A stretch of DNA of 64,000 nucleotides, taken from the NCBI RefSeq assembly GCF_030815255.1, contig NZ_JAUSWN010000010.1, positions 45,620 to 109,619 on the forward strand, given 5' to 3'. The position numbers and the translations under genes are program-made. Numbering within the stretch: position 1 is the first letter of the stretch; every line of letters starts with the position of its first letter. Positions 9,648 to 18,251 of this stretch are shown here, piece by piece. The notes under the pieces are model-generated. The model had not been told where the DNA came from, did not search any database, and worked only from the letters and a program-made list of their open reading frames with translations. The DNA is from Hathewaya limosa (GTDB lineage: Bacteria > Bacillota > Clostridia > Clostridiales > Clostridiaceae).

Positions 9648-10937
9648 ATGAAAATATTATATATAGCTTGTTATTCTCCTTATATAAGTAATTCAGCAGG
9701 AATTGGATGTTTAAATTATTTAAATAATTTAGTTAAAATAGAAGGAAATGAGGTTCACTTATTAACTGTAGATTTCCCTAAAGATTCTATTTATTATGAC
9801 GGGTACAATTTAAGCATGTTGGATAAGAGGGTAAAAGTTCATGCGATTTCTGGAGGTGCACTGTTTAATAAAGTAATGCCTAAGAAGAAAAAAGTTATTT
9901 CTCAATCAAATGAGGTAAAGCAAAATAAAACTAAACCTTCAAATCTAAATAAATTATTAAAGAAAATTAAATCTGTAGTAATTACACCAGATATGTATTT
10001 TAATTGGGCTTCTAGAGCTGCAAATTATGCTATAGAACTAATGAACAAAGAAAGCTTTGATGTCATGTATTCTATGCATGAGCCACCATCAAGTCATGTT
10101 TGCGCATACAAGATAAAAGAAAAATTTCCTAAGTTGCAATGGGTAGCCTATTGGAGTGATCCATGGGTTCGAGACCCTATTAGAGCTAATATGCCTTATA
10201 TTAGAAAAAAATATGAAACAGCTTTAGAAAAAAAGATTGTTAATAAGGCCGATAAATATGTTTTTGTTACTGATGCAAATAGAAGAGATTATATAAAATA
10301 TTATGGTATTCCAGAAGAAAAGACTTATTTAATAAATAGAGGTTTTGATAAAGAAAAATATGAAGAAATATTAGAGGAAGCAAGTCCTAAATATATTATG
10401 AAAGACAAAATAAACTTAGTATATGCAGGAGAAATATTTAGTAAATTAAGAGATGTAAGACCTTTAATAGCTGTTTTAGATAGACTAGAAAAAGAAAATC
10501 AAAAATTATATAATAAATTAAATATACTATTTTTCGGAAATATTGATAACCAAGAAATAAAGGAAAAACTATCAAATGTAAAAGCTGTATCAGTATGGGG
10601 AAGAATACCATACAAAGAAGCTTTAAGTTATATGTTACATAGTGATATTTTAATATTATATGGAAATAAAAATTCTAATCAAATTCCTGCTAAAATATAT
10701 GATTATTTTGGAACTAAGAGTTTTATATATGTTATTTTAGGGGATGAAAATGATCCTATAAAATACTTAGTTGAAAATAATGAAAAATGTACAGTAGTAG
10801 ATAATAACGAAGAAGATTTGATGGATGGTTTATATAAAATATTACAAAAGGTAGAAGATAAAAAGGTTTCTGCACCTATTATGGAGTATGAATGGAGTAA
10901 CATTGGTAATAGATTATATAATATTTTAAAGGAGTAA
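9648..10937 (+). CDS. Glycosyltransferase, GT4-like
   Basis: A 429-residue GT-B protein. It opens with the MKILYIACYSPYISNSAG strand-loop, has EPPSSHVCAYKIK and YWSDPWVRDP in the N-terminal domain, a lysine-rich linker near residues 83-115 that is longer than usual, and the donor-domain strand NLVYAGEIF. The late IPAKIYDYFGTKSFIYVIL block stands where GT4 enzymes bind the nucleotide sugar. Ribosome binding site TAGGAGG precedes ATG 9648. It directly abuts the next glycosyltransferase gene. Substrates are unknown. Confidence 0.75.
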   Translation: MKILYIACYSPYISNSAGIGCLNYLNNLVKIEGNEVHLLTVDFPKDSIYYDGYNLSMLDKRVKVHAISGGALFNKVMPKKKKVISQSNEVKQNKTKPSNLNKLLKKIKSVVITPDMYFNWASRAANYAIELMNKESFDVMYSMHEPPSSHVCAYKIKEKFPKLQWVAYWSDPWVRDPIRANMPYIRKKYETALEKKIVNKADKYVFVTDANRRDYIKYYGIPEEKTYLINRGFDKEKYEEILEEASPKYIMKDKINLVYAGEIFSKLRDVRPLIAVLDRLEKENQKLYNKLNILFFGNIDNQEIKEKLSNVKAVSVWGRIPYKEALSYMLHSDILILYGNKNSNQIPAKIYDYFGTKSFIYVILGDENDPIKYLVENNEKCTVVDNNEEDLMDGLYKILQKVEDKKVSAPIMEYEWSNIGNRLYNILKE

Positions 10938-12083
10938 ATGAAAATGCATGTAATGTTTATACCTTCATGGTATTCTAATTCTAGAAATAAAGTACATGGC
11001 AGCTTTTTTAAGGAACAAGCACTAGCTTTAAGTGAAAGTGGAGTAAAAATTTCTATAGCCTTTAATGAGATATGGCCATTAACACTTATGGGAAAGGTGC
11101 AGGAGAAGAAGGGATTAAATATTGAAATAGAAGATGGGCTAAAAACATATAGATATAGGAATTATAATTATCTACCTAAAAATCCATTAATGTTTAAAAT
11201 TTTTAATAAACGTATGGATTTATTATATAAAAATATAGTAAAAAATGAAGGAAAAGTTGATTTAATTCATGCACATTCGTCATTTTGGGGGGGAATAAGT
11301 GCAGCGTATATTAGTAAAAAATACAATATACCTTTAGTAATTACAGAACATTCTTCTTTGAAAAAAGCAAAATATGTAAAGGAAAGTTATAGAAAATATA
11401 TATTAAATGCTTATCAAAATGCAAGTAAATTAATTGCTGTTGGAGAAGGATTAAAAAAGGAGTTAGAAGAATTTACTGGTAGAGATGATATAATATTTAT
11501 TCCTAATATGCTGGATTTTAATATGTTTAAGCCTGAAAAAGTACATAAGAATGAGGAATTTACCTTTTTTTCTTTAGCTTTTCTTGAAGGCGAAAAAGGA
11601 ATGGATATACTTATAAAAACTTTTGCTAAAACTTTTAAAGACAAAAAGGCTAAATTAGTTATAGGTGGAGATGGAAGTCAAAAGCAAGAATTAGAAAAGC
11701 TAAGTGAAGATTTACAGGTAAAGGATAAAGTTGAATTTTTAGGTGCATTGTCTAGAGAAGAGGTAGTAACATGTATGAATAAATGTGATTCCTTTGTTTT
11801 AGCATCAAGACATGAAACCTTTGGGATAGTATATATAGAAGCTTTAGCTTGTGGAAAACCTGTGATTGGAACTTATAATGGTGGAGCAGAAGGTATTATA
11901 AATTCCCATAATGGATTAATAGTTCCCATTGATGATGAATGCAAATTAGGAAACGCAATGAAAAATATTATAAAAAATTATAATGAATATAATGCGATGG
12001 ATATTATTGAACAATGCAAAGCAAGATATTCAAAAGAAAATATAGTAAATGAGATATTAAAGATTTATAATACAACAATTTAA
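10938..12083 (+). CDS. Glycosyltransferase family 4
   Basis: A 381-residue GT4 enzyme with the opening MFIPSWYSNSRNKVHGSFF, a HAHSSFWGG loop near residue 112, TEHSS, the donor-domain GGDGSQKQEL and the retaining-enzyme HETFGIVYIEALACGKPVI motif with both Glu residues. ATG 10938 follows the previous stop immediately; AAGGAG lies four bases upstream, and a second in-frame ATG at 10944 is also possible. It is the last recognisable gene of the polysaccharide cluster. No strong terminator follows; the 100-base gap contains nested inverted repeats. Confidence 0.85.
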   Translation: MKMHVMFIPSWYSNSRNKVHGSFFKEQALALSESGVKISIAFNEIWPLTLMGKVQEKKGLNIEIEDGLKTYRYRNYNYLPKNPLMFKIFNKRMDLLYKNIVKNEGKVDLIHAHSSFWGGISAAYISKKYNIPLVITEHSSLKKAKYVKESYRKYILNAYQNASKLIAVGEGLKKELEEFTGRDDIIFIPNMLDFNMFKPEKVHKNEEFTFFSLAFLEGEKGMDILIKTFAKTFKDKKAKLVIGGDGSQKQELEKLSEDLQVKDKVEFLGALSREEVVTCMNKCDSFVLASRHETFGIVYIEALACGKPVIGTYNGGAEGIINSHNGLIVPIDDECKLGNAMKNIIKNYNEYNAMDIIEQCKARYSKENIVNEILKIYNTTI

Positions 12084-12117
12084 AAATTAATGATGTTTAG
12101 AGAAAAGGGAGGTTTTA

Positions 12118-12176
12118 ATTCCTTAGTAAGTAATATGATTATCATTTAAAATAAATTATTTATTAACTTAAGGAAT
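12118..12176 (+). repeat. Nested inverted repeats upstream of the FchA-like gene
   Basis: ATTCCTTA (12118-12125) pairs with TAAGGAAT (12169-12176), and inside it lies ATGATTATCAT (12134-12144), itself an inverted repeat. The right arm includes the AAGGA ribosome binding site of the gene at 12186, so pairing would hide it. Function unproven. Confidence 0.4.
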
Positions 12177-12185
12177 AGAGAAATA

Positions 12186-12827
12186 ATGCTTATAAATTTA
12201 ACCGTAGATGAATATTTAAAAAAACTTGCTTCTAGTGAACCAATACCAGGAGGAGGAAGTGTAGCTGCATTAAGTGCAGCATTAGGAAGTGCTTTAAATT
12301 GCATGGTATTCAGTTTAACTTTTGGTAAAAAAATTTACAAAGAATTGGATGAAGAACAAAAAAGAATTTTTCATAATCATTATGAACAAAGTAAGATTTT
12401 AGTTGATGAATTTGCAAGTTTAGTACATAGGGACTCAGAAATTTTTAATGACTTTATTAAGGTATTTAAACTACCTAAGGACACAGAACAAGAAAAAAAG
12501 TATAGAAGTGAAGAAATTAAAAAGGGTTATAAAAATGCATTAAAAGTCCCAGTAGAGATTCTTGAAAAGAGTGAAAAATTATATGATTTTATATTAACAG
12601 CAGTAAAATATGGCAATAAGGGCATAATACCTGATGCAGGGGTAGCAGTAATAATGTTACATGCTGGTGTTGAAAGTTGCCTAATAAATGTTAAAATAAA
12701 TTTAAATGGCTTACAAGATGAAGAATTAAAGAAAAATATATTAAATAAGTGTAATAATATTTTAGATGTAGGGGAAATAAAGAAAAAGCAAATATTAGAA
12801 ATTTTAGAACATAGGATAAATAAGTAG
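12186..12827 (+). CDS. fchA: Cyclodeaminase/cyclohydrolase family protein (FchA-like)
   Basis: A 213-residue member of the formiminotetrahydrofolate cyclodeaminase family (PF04961). The family hallmark PIPGGGSVAALSAALG is at residues 18-35 and the helical C-terminal half contains GNKGIIPDAGVAVIML, where the bound folate is contacted. In clostridia such proteins act as methenyl-tetrahydrofolate cyclohydrolase or formimino-THF cyclodeaminase, feeding one-carbon metabolism or purine/histidine breakdown; the sequence does not tell which. ATG 12186 has AAGGA ten bases upstream. No other folate gene is adjacent, so context does not help. Confidence 0.8.
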   Translation: MLINLTVDEYLKKLASSEPIPGGGSVAALSAALGSALNCMVFSLTFGKKIYKELDEEQKRIFHNHYEQSKILVDEFASLVHRDSEIFNDFIKVFKLPKDTEQEKKYRSEEIKKGYKNALKVPVEILEKSEKLYDFILTAVKYGNKGIIPDAGVAVIMLHAGVESCLINVKINLNGLQDEELKKNILNKCNNILDVGEIKKKQILEILEHRINK

Positions 12828-12859
12828 TTTTAACTTCTTAAAGTATACGGAGGAGTAAT

Positions 12860-14023
12860 ATGGAAAACAAAAGATATAAAAAGGCGGTAAGCTTGGAAGG
12901 TTTTTTATGTATAATATTGTTTTTTGGATTTTTTACCATTTTAGGCAGTAAGATGGGCGTTTCAAATATGTTTAATACTCTAATGCAAACAGGACATGAT
13001 TTGTTGTTAAACACAGTATTTAAGATTATGGCTATAGCTGTAATTGCGGGAGCTGTAGCATCTGTTTTTTCAGAGTTTGGAGTAATAGCTATTATAAATA
13101 AAATTTTATCACCTTTGATGAAGCCATTATACGATTTACCAGGGGTTGCTTCATTAGGTATTCTTACTACATATTTATCAGATAATCCAGCAATTATAAC
13201 ATTAGCAGATAACAAAGATTTTTTAAGGTATTTTAAAAAGTATCAAGTACCTGCCTTAACTAATTTAGGAACTAGCTTTGGAATGGGATTAATTTTAACT
13301 ACATTTATGATTGCACAAAAGGGACCTAATGGAGAAAAGTTTATTATGGCTGCTTTTATAGGGAATATAGGAGCTATAATTGGTAGTATTATAAGTGTTA
13401 GAATGATGATCAGATATGCTAAAAAGGAATTTGGAGAACAAGCCCCTTCGTTTGAAGAAGTAGATACTTCAATAGATACAATTAACTATAGAAAAATAAG
13501 AGAAGGCTCGGTAGGTGGTAGATTGTTAGAGTCTGTACTTGAAGGTGGAAAAAGTGGAGTTGATCTTGGACTTGCCGTAATTCCAGGGGTAGTAATAATA
13601 TGTACATTAGTTTTAATACTAACTAATGGGCCATCACCAGCAGGAGAATATACCGGAGCAGCTTATGAAGGTATAAGATTTTTCCCTTGGCTAGGGGATA
13701 AAATCAGTTTTATTATAAAACCATTACTAGGCTTTCAAAGTTCAGAGGCCATAGCATTTCCAATTACATCTCTAGGTGCTGTAGGAGCAGCAATGAGTCT
13801 AGTTCCTAAGTTCCTAGAAAATAGATTAATAGGGGCAAATGAAATAGCTGTATTTACAGCTATGGGTATGTGCTGGAGTGGATATTTGAGTACACATGTA
13901 GCAATGATGGATAGTTTACAATATAGAAATTTAACAGGTAAGGCTATAATAAGTCATACTATTGGTGGATTATTAGCAGGAGTTTCTGCACATTTAATTT
14001 TCTTGCTTACAACTTTATTTTAA
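12860..14023 (+). CDS. Gate-domain membrane protein of the CD0519/CD1768 type
   Basis: A 387-residue polytopic membrane protein. Two repeated membrane regions with the 'Gate' (nucleoside-recognition) character are visible: FKIMAIAVIAGAVASVFSEF with TTYLSDNPAIITLADNKDF near residue 105, and a second VDLGLAVIPGVVIICTLVLI with SSEAIAFPITSLGAVGAA near residue 300. I recall this as a Clostridioides membrane family named after CD0519/CD1768, related to NupC/SpmA/FeoB gates. The transported compound is unknown. ATG 12860 has CGGAGGAG upstream, 32 bases after the FchA-like gene, so the two may form one unit. Confidence 0.7.
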   Translation: MENKRYKKAVSLEGFLCIILFFGFFTILGSKMGVSNMFNTLMQTGHDLLLNTVFKIMAIAVIAGAVASVFSEFGVIAIINKILSPLMKPLYDLPGVASLGILTTYLSDNPAIITLADNKDFLRYFKKYQVPALTNLGTSFGMGLILTTFMIAQKGPNGEKFIMAAFIGNIGAIIGSIISVRMMIRYAKKEFGEQAPSFEEVDTSIDTINYRKIREGSVGGRLLESVLEGGKSGVDLGLAVIPGVVIICTLVLILTNGPSPAGEYTGAAYEGIRFFPWLGDKISFIIKPLLGFQSSEAIAFPITSLGAVGAAMSLVPKFLENRLIGANEIAVFTAMGMCWSGYLSTHVAMMDSLQYRNLTGKAIISHTIGGLLAGVSAHLIFLLTTLF

Positions 14024-14034
14024 AATTTGTAGAT

Positions 14035-14063
14035 ACACCTTGTATAATAATGCAAGGTGTTTT
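14035..14063 (+). terminator. Rho-independent terminator
   Basis: ACACCTTG (14035-14042) and CAAGGTGT (14053-14060) form an 8-bp stem with a ten-base loop, followed by TTTATAT. It separates the Gate-domain gene from the methyltransferase gene. Confidence 0.75.
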
Positions 14064-14115
14064 ATATCTGTTAAAATTTATATAAAACATTATAAAACTA
14101 AGGAGAAACAAAATT

Positions 14116-15885
14116 ATGGGGAAAAGTTTTGTTAAAGATATAGAGGGGTTATTTAAAATTATAAAAAATAATGAAATAAATTCAGAAGAAAAAATTAAAA
14201 AAATAAGTATTATAAGGGAGAATTTAAAATTAGAGCAACTTAAAACTTTAGGGCAATACTATGAAGAAAATATTTTAAATACCAATAATACTGAAAAAAG
14301 TAATGGAATTGTATATACACCTAAAGAAATAGCGGAGTATATTGTTACAAATACTATAGAGAGTGATAGATTAATTCAAAATCCTTATTTAAAGTTTTGT
14401 GATCCATCTTGTGGTGTTGGAAATATTATAATACCTTTGTATAAAAAATTAAAAAACTTCTATAACAAAAATTTAAATGAGATAAATAGAATTAATAATT
14501 TACAATTAACTAAGGAATCTATAGGTTTTCATATCATTAAATATAATATATATGGATATGATCTAGATAGTTTTGCATTAAAGATACTAAAAATAGATTT
14601 GTTTTATTTAAGTAAAGAAGTAAGTTTGAATATTAAATGCAAAGATTTTTTAAAATTAAAAACTATTTCTATGGATTATTTTTTGGGAAATCCGCCATAT
14701 GTTGGACATAAGGCAATAGATAAGGATTATACAAAATACTTAAAAGAAAATTTTAAAGAGGTATATAAGGACAAGGGAGACATATATTATTGTTTCTTTT
14801 TAAAGGCCATACAATGTGTTAAAAAATATGGAGATATAAATTTTATTACATCAAGATATTTTTTAGAATCATTAAGTGCTAAAAATCTTAGAGAATATAT
14901 TAAAAAAAATACTCAAATAAAAGCTATAATAGATTTTTATGGGGTAAGACCGTTTAAAAATATTGGCGTGGATCCTGTGATTTTATTTTTAAAGAAAAGT
15001 TCAAAAGTTAAGAGTGAAACTAAAATAGTAAGACCTATTTTAAATAAAGAAAAAATATTTTTTAAGTTTTTTCAGAAAGAAAAAATTAATGAAGAAGAAA
15101 TAGCTAAAATATTTTATTTAGATCTAAAAAATATAGAAGGAATTAATTGGTCATTCATTAGTAATAAAGAGAAAAAAATAATAGAAAAAATTAAAAATAA
15201 GAGTAAAGTACAACTTAAGGATATATGTGAATCTCATCAAGGAATTATTACAGGGTGTGATAAAGCATTCGTTGTAACGAAAAAACAATATGAAAAACAT
15301 TTTATAGAAAAGGTTTTACTAAGGCCTTGGATAAAGAACAAAGATATAGATAAGTTTGATGTAAAACATGAAGATAAATATATTATATATACAAATTTTA
15401 TTGGGGAAGAAGAACACTATAAAAACACAATGAGCTACATAAGTCCCTATAAAAGTAAATTAGAAAATCGAAGAGAAGTTAAAAAGGGATACAGAAAATG
15501 GTATAATTTACAATGGGGAAGAGACTATAAAATATTTGAAGGTAAAAAAATAATATTTCCTTACAAAGCACAGAAAAATAGATTTGCACTAGATAAGGGT
15601 GGATATTTTTCAGCAGATATATATGCTCTTACTATAAAAGATGAAAATATATATTCTTATGAATTTTTGTTACAATTGTTAAATAGTCCTATATATGAAT
15701 TTTATTTTAAGACTTTTGCTAAAAAATTAGGGGGAGATTTATATGAATATTATCCTAATACTTTAATGGAATTATTTATTCCAGACATGTGGAAAGAAAA
15801 AATAGATTATGAAGATATTAAAAGTTATTTTAATATTGTCTATGAGGATGAAAGAGTAATAAATTCATGGATAAAAGAAAAATAA
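14116..15885 (+). CDS. Orphan N6-adenine DNA methyltransferase, CamA-like
   Basis: A 589-residue adenine methyltransferase of the Eco57I/TaqI-like type. Visible motifs are GIVYTPKEIAEYIV (motif X, residues 64-77), DPSCGVGN (SAM-binding motif I, 96-103) and the catalytic NPPYVGHK (192-199). The C-terminal target-recognition half carries HQGIITGCDKAF (374-385) and KLENRRE...LQWGRD. There are only about 60 residues ahead of motif X, too few for the PD-(D/E)XK nuclease of type IIG enzymes, and no nuclease gene is adjacent, so it is probably a solitary methyltransferase. From memory, these motifs, size and order closely match Clostridioides difficile CamA (577 aa), which methylates CAAAAA and affects sporulation. 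Here the gene lies about 100 bases upstream of spoIIAA. Ribosome binding site AAGGAG. Confidence 0.85.
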   Translation: MGKSFVKDIEGLFKIIKNNEINSEEKIKKISIIRENLKLEQLKTLGQYYEENILNTNNTEKSNGIVYTPKEIAEYIVTNTIESDRLIQNPYLKFCDPSCGVGNIIIPLYKKLKNFYNKNLNEINRINNLQLTKESIGFHIIKYNIYGYDLDSFALKILKIDLFYLSKEVSLNIKCKDFLKLKTISMDYFLGNPPYVGHKAIDKDYTKYLKENFKEVYKDKGDIYYCFFLKAIQCVKKYGDINFITSRYFLESLSAKNLREYIKKNTQIKAIIDFYGVRPFKNIGVDPVILFLKKSSKVKSETKIVRPILNKEKIFFKFFQKEKINEEEIAKIFYLDLKNIEGINWSFISNKEKKIIEKIKNKSKVQLKDICESHQGIITGCDKAFVVTKKQYEKHFIEKVLLRPWIKNKDIDKFDVKHEDKYIIYTNFIGEEEHYKNTMSYISPYKSKLENRREVKKGYRKWYNLQWGRDYKIFEGKKIIFPYKAQKNRFALDKGGYFSADIYALTIKDENIYSYEFLLQLLNSPIYEFYFKTFAKKLGGDLYEYYPNTLMELFIPDMWKEKIDYEDIKSYFNIVYEDERVINSWIKEK

Positions 15886-15988
15886 TGTATAAAAAATACA
15901 ATAAAGGTTAAAATTATAAATAAAACACTAGATATTGATGGAAATATATGGTATAATTTTGTAAAATATAAATATGAGGGGGATGAAT

Positions 15989-16324
15989 ATGATTTTAGAA
16001 TTTGAAAATTTTAATAACATTCTTGTTGTACATATGAATGGAGAATTAGATCATCATAGTGCAGAAGAAGTTAGAAATAAAATAGATGATAGATTAGATA
16101 GAGAAGATATAAAGAAACTAATTATGGATTTTAATGGAGTAACTTTTATGGATAGCTCAGGTATAGGTGTAGTAATAGGGAGATATAAAAAATTAAATGC
16201 AAAAAATGGTAGTGTAGTAGTGGCTAAAGTTAAAAATCCTGTTAATAAAGTGTTTGAATTATCAGGTATGTATAAAATAATAAAAGGATATGAAACTCTA
16301 GAGGATGCTTTAGAAAATATTTAA
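15989..16324 (+). CDS. spoIIAA: Anti-sigma F factor antagonist SpoIIAA
   Basis: STAS-domain protein that, when unphosphorylated, binds SpoIIAB and frees SigF in the forespore. The 111-residue product contains FMDSSGIGVVIGRYK; Ser57 of the DSSG motif corresponds to the phosphorylated serine of Bacillus SpoIIAA. I choose ATG 15989, six bases after AGGGGG (15977-15982); an ATG at 15974 lies upstream of that site and one at 15983 directly abuts it. It is the first gene of the spoIIAA-spoIIAB-sigF operon. A TATAAT sits at 15952-15957, but I do not see a convincing SigH promoter. Confidence 0.95.
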   Translation: MILEFENFNNILVVHMNGELDHHSAEEVRNKIDDRLDREDIKKLIMDFNGVTFMDSSGIGVVIGRYKKLNAKNGSVVVAKVKNPVNKVFELSGMYKIIKGYETLEDALENI

Positions 16325-16337
16325 TGGGGGGATAAGC

Positions 16338-16766
16338 ATGTATAAAAACGTGATGAAGTTAGAGTTTTTAAGTAAATCACAAAATGAAAGTTTTGCTAGA
16401 GTTACTGTAGCAGCCTTTGTTTCTCAATTAGATCCTACCATTGAAGAACTTTCAGATGTAAAAACAGCAGTATCAGAAGCTGTAACTAATGCTATAATTC
16501 ATGGATATGGAGAAAAAGAAGGTATGGTTACCATAGAAGCACAAATAGATGGTAACGAAGTTACAATAATTATACGTGATAAAGGAAAAGGAATAGAAGA
16601 TATTGATTTAGCAGTACAACCTTTATATACTTCTAGACCAGATCTTGAGAGATCAGGAATGGGATTTACTGTTATGGAAACTTTTATGGATAATATGAAA
16701 GTTACTTCTAAAAAAGGTGAAGGAACAATTGTAACCTTAAAGAAAATATTTAAATCAGTGAGCTAG
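16338..16766 (+). CDS. spoIIAB: Anti-sigma F factor and serine kinase SpoIIAB
   Basis: GHKL-fold kinase that binds SigF and phosphorylates SpoIIAA with ATP. The 142-residue protein shows the N box EAVTNAIIHGY near residue 50, the G1 box IRDKGKGIED near residue 81 and the G2 region RSGMGFTVMETFMD near residue 106. The start ATG 16338 follows a run of GGGGGG. It is 13 bases downstream of spoIIAA and 10 bases upstream of sigF, the standard operon arrangement, ensuring balanced production of the partner-switch proteins. Confidence 0.96.
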   Translation: MYKNVMKLEFLSKSQNESFARVTVAAFVSQLDPTIEELSDVKTAVSEAVTNAIIHGYGEKEGMVTIEAQIDGNEVTIIIRDKGKGIEDIDLAVQPLYTSRPDLERSGMGFTVMETFMDNMKVTSKKGEGTIVTLKKIFKSVS

Positions 16767-16776
16767 GTGGGATGTA

Positions 16777-17532
16777 ATGGGAAATATTAAAAATCTAAAT
16801 ACGGATATTAACTATGATGACAATATAGAGTTAATCCAAAAGGCAAAAAGTGGAGACAGAGATGCTTTAAATCAGATTACAGAATTAAATTTTCCATTAG
16901 TAGCTTCCATATGCAAAAAATTTTTAAATAGAGGATATGAATATGAAGATTTATTTCAAATAGGTTGTATAGGACTTGTAAAAGCAGTAAATAATTTCGA
17001 TAATAAATTTAATGTTAAATTTTCTACATATGCAGTTCCGATGATTATGGGAGAAATCAAAAGATTTCTTAGAGATGATGGAATTATTAAAGTAAGTAGA
17101 AGCGTAAAAAATACAGCCAAACAATTACATTATGATAGAGAAAAATTAACTAATGATTTAGGAAGGGAACCTACTATTCAAGAGTTATCAGAATATAGTA
17201 AAATGGAGAAAGAAGAAGTTATATATGCATTAGAAGCGATTTCAGGACCACAATATTTATACGATACAATACACCAAGATGATGGAGCACCAGTACTTTT
17301 AATTGATAAAATCGGAAATAATTCTGATGATGATGATAAATTAGTAGATCGAATAGCTTTAAAAGAATTACTGAGAACTTTGGATGTAAAATCTAGACAA
17401 GTAATTGTACTAAGATATTTTAAAGACAAAACTCAGGTTCAAGTGGCAAAAGTATTAGGAATAAGTCAAGTTCAGGTATCTAGAATTGAAAAAAAAGTTT
17501 TAAAACAAATGAGAGAAAAGTTAAGTGGATAA
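16777..17532 (+). CDS. sigF: RNA polymerase sigma factor SigF (forespore-specific)
   Basis: A 251-residue sigma-70 family factor. Region 2 reads GYEYEDLFQIGCIGLVKAVNNF with the 2.4 stretch KFSTYAVPMIMGEIKRFL typical of SigF/SigB/SigG; region 3 has RSVKNTAKQLHYDREKL; region 4 carries the helix-turn-helix KTQVQVAKVLGISQVQVSRIE. The gene directs the first forespore transcription programme and is held inactive by SpoIIAB. AGGTGGGAT upstream of ATG 16777 serves as ribosome binding site. A strong terminator follows. Confidence 0.96.
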   Translation: MGNIKNLNTDINYDDNIELIQKAKSGDRDALNQITELNFPLVASICKKFLNRGYEYEDLFQIGCIGLVKAVNNFDNKFNVKFSTYAVPMIMGEIKRFLRDDGIIKVSRSVKNTAKQLHYDREKLTNDLGREPTIQELSEYSKMEKEEVIYALEAISGPQYLYDTIHQDDGAPVLLIDKIGNNSDDDDKLVDRIALKELLRTLDVKSRQVIVLRYFKDKTQVQVAKVLGISQVQVSRIEKKVLKQMREKLSG

Positions 17533-17547
17533 AAAAATATATGTATA

Positions 17548-17590
17548 ATAGCTAATTTTACTGAAAGGTTTAATTAGCTATTTTTATTTT
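17548..17590 (+). terminator. Rho-independent terminator of the spoIIA operon
   Basis: ATAGCTAATT (17548-17557) pairs with AATTAGCTAT (17572-17581) as a perfect 10-bp stem, followed by TTTTATTTTTT. It separates sigF from the spoVA genes. Confidence 0.85.
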
Positions 17591-17693
17591 TTGATAAATT
17601 AAATGTAAGTACTTTAAGAGAATATAGTTTAAAAAAAATTTTTTTGCAAAAACTATAATTATAAATTAACTAAGTGGAAAGGTAGGTGAAAAT

Positions 17694-17713
17694 CCTGATA
17701 TGTATTTATCAGG
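17694..17713 (+). promoter_or_regulatory. Hairpin enclosing the spoVAC ribosome binding site
   Basis: CCTGATA (17694-17700) and TATCAGG (17707-17713) form a perfect 7-bp stem with a six-base loop. The right arm contains the AGG of the AGGTG ribosome binding site for the GTG start at 17722. Confidence 0.55.
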
Positions 17714-17721
17714 TGTGCATT

Positions 17722-18213
17722 GTGACAAATAGAAAAAAAGATGCTATTAAAAAGAAAGAAGAACAAAAAGATAAAGAGTTAAGAATAAAATTTCAAAAGA
17801 TTAACAATGAAGATAAACCTAAACCACCTATATTGATACATTGTTTCAGGGCATTTTGGGTTGGTGGTGTAATTTGTACCATTGGGGAAGGATTCAGTCA
17901 ATTCTATCAAAAGTTTTTTGGACTACCTAAAGATGATGCAGCAGCATTTGTAGCTATAACAATGGTATTTTTAGGGGCGTTTTTAACTGGAATAGGGTTT
18001 TATGATAAGTTAGCAGAATATGCCGGAGGAGGTACTTTAGTTCCTATAACAGGATTTTCTAATGCTGTTGTATCTCCAGCCATGGAATTTAAAAAAGAAG
18101 GTTTTATATTTGGAGTAGCAGCTAAAATGTTTACTATTGCAGGTCCCGTTCTGGTTTATGGTATAGGATCATCTGTAATAGTAGGATTAATTTATTATTT
18201 ATTTAAAATATAG
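17722..18213 (+). CDS. spoVAC: Stage V sporulation protein AC
   Basis: Membrane component of the SpoVA channel that moves dipicolinic acid into the forespore and releases it at germination. The product of about 163 residues has a basic Lys/Glu-rich N-terminus and then hydrophobic segments with the family features FRAFWVGGVICTIGEGFSQF, GIGFYDKLAEYAGGGTLVPI and TGFSNAVVSPAMEFKKEGF. I choose GTG 17722, six bases after AGGTG; the frame is open upstream to 17686 but those codons lie before the ribosome binding site and read poorly. The site is inside a perfect hairpin. It is the first gene of spoVAC-spoVAD-spoVAE. Confidence 0.93.
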   Translation: MTNRKKDAIKKKEEQKDKELRIKFQKINNEDKPKPPILIHCFRAFWVGGVICTIGEGFSQFYQKFFGLPKDDAAAFVAITMVFLGAFLTGIGFYDKLAEYAGGGTLVPITGFSNAVVSPAMEFKKEGFIFGVAAKMFTIAGPVLVYGIGSSVIVGLIYYLFKI

Positions 18214-18251
18214 AAAAATTTTTTAATAAAAGTTTATATTGAGGTGATAAA

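Noticed and set aside
12118..12176. Fur box in the gap before the FchA-like gene
   Set aside because: ATGATTATCAT resembles part of a Fur site but is too short, and the downstream genes have no iron link; kept only as inverted repeat.
12838..13215. Minus-strand open frame antisense to the Gate-domain gene
   Set aside because: Composition reflects the antisense of membrane helices; no ribosome binding site or homology seen.
14116..15885. Type IIG restriction-modification enzyme
   Set aside because: There is no room for the N-terminal nuclease domain before motif X and no PD-(D/E)XK pattern; an orphan methyltransferase fits better.
15901..15988. SigH promoter for spoIIAA
   Set aside because: Only a TATAAT-like element was found; no AGGA...GAAT pair with the right spacing could be supported.
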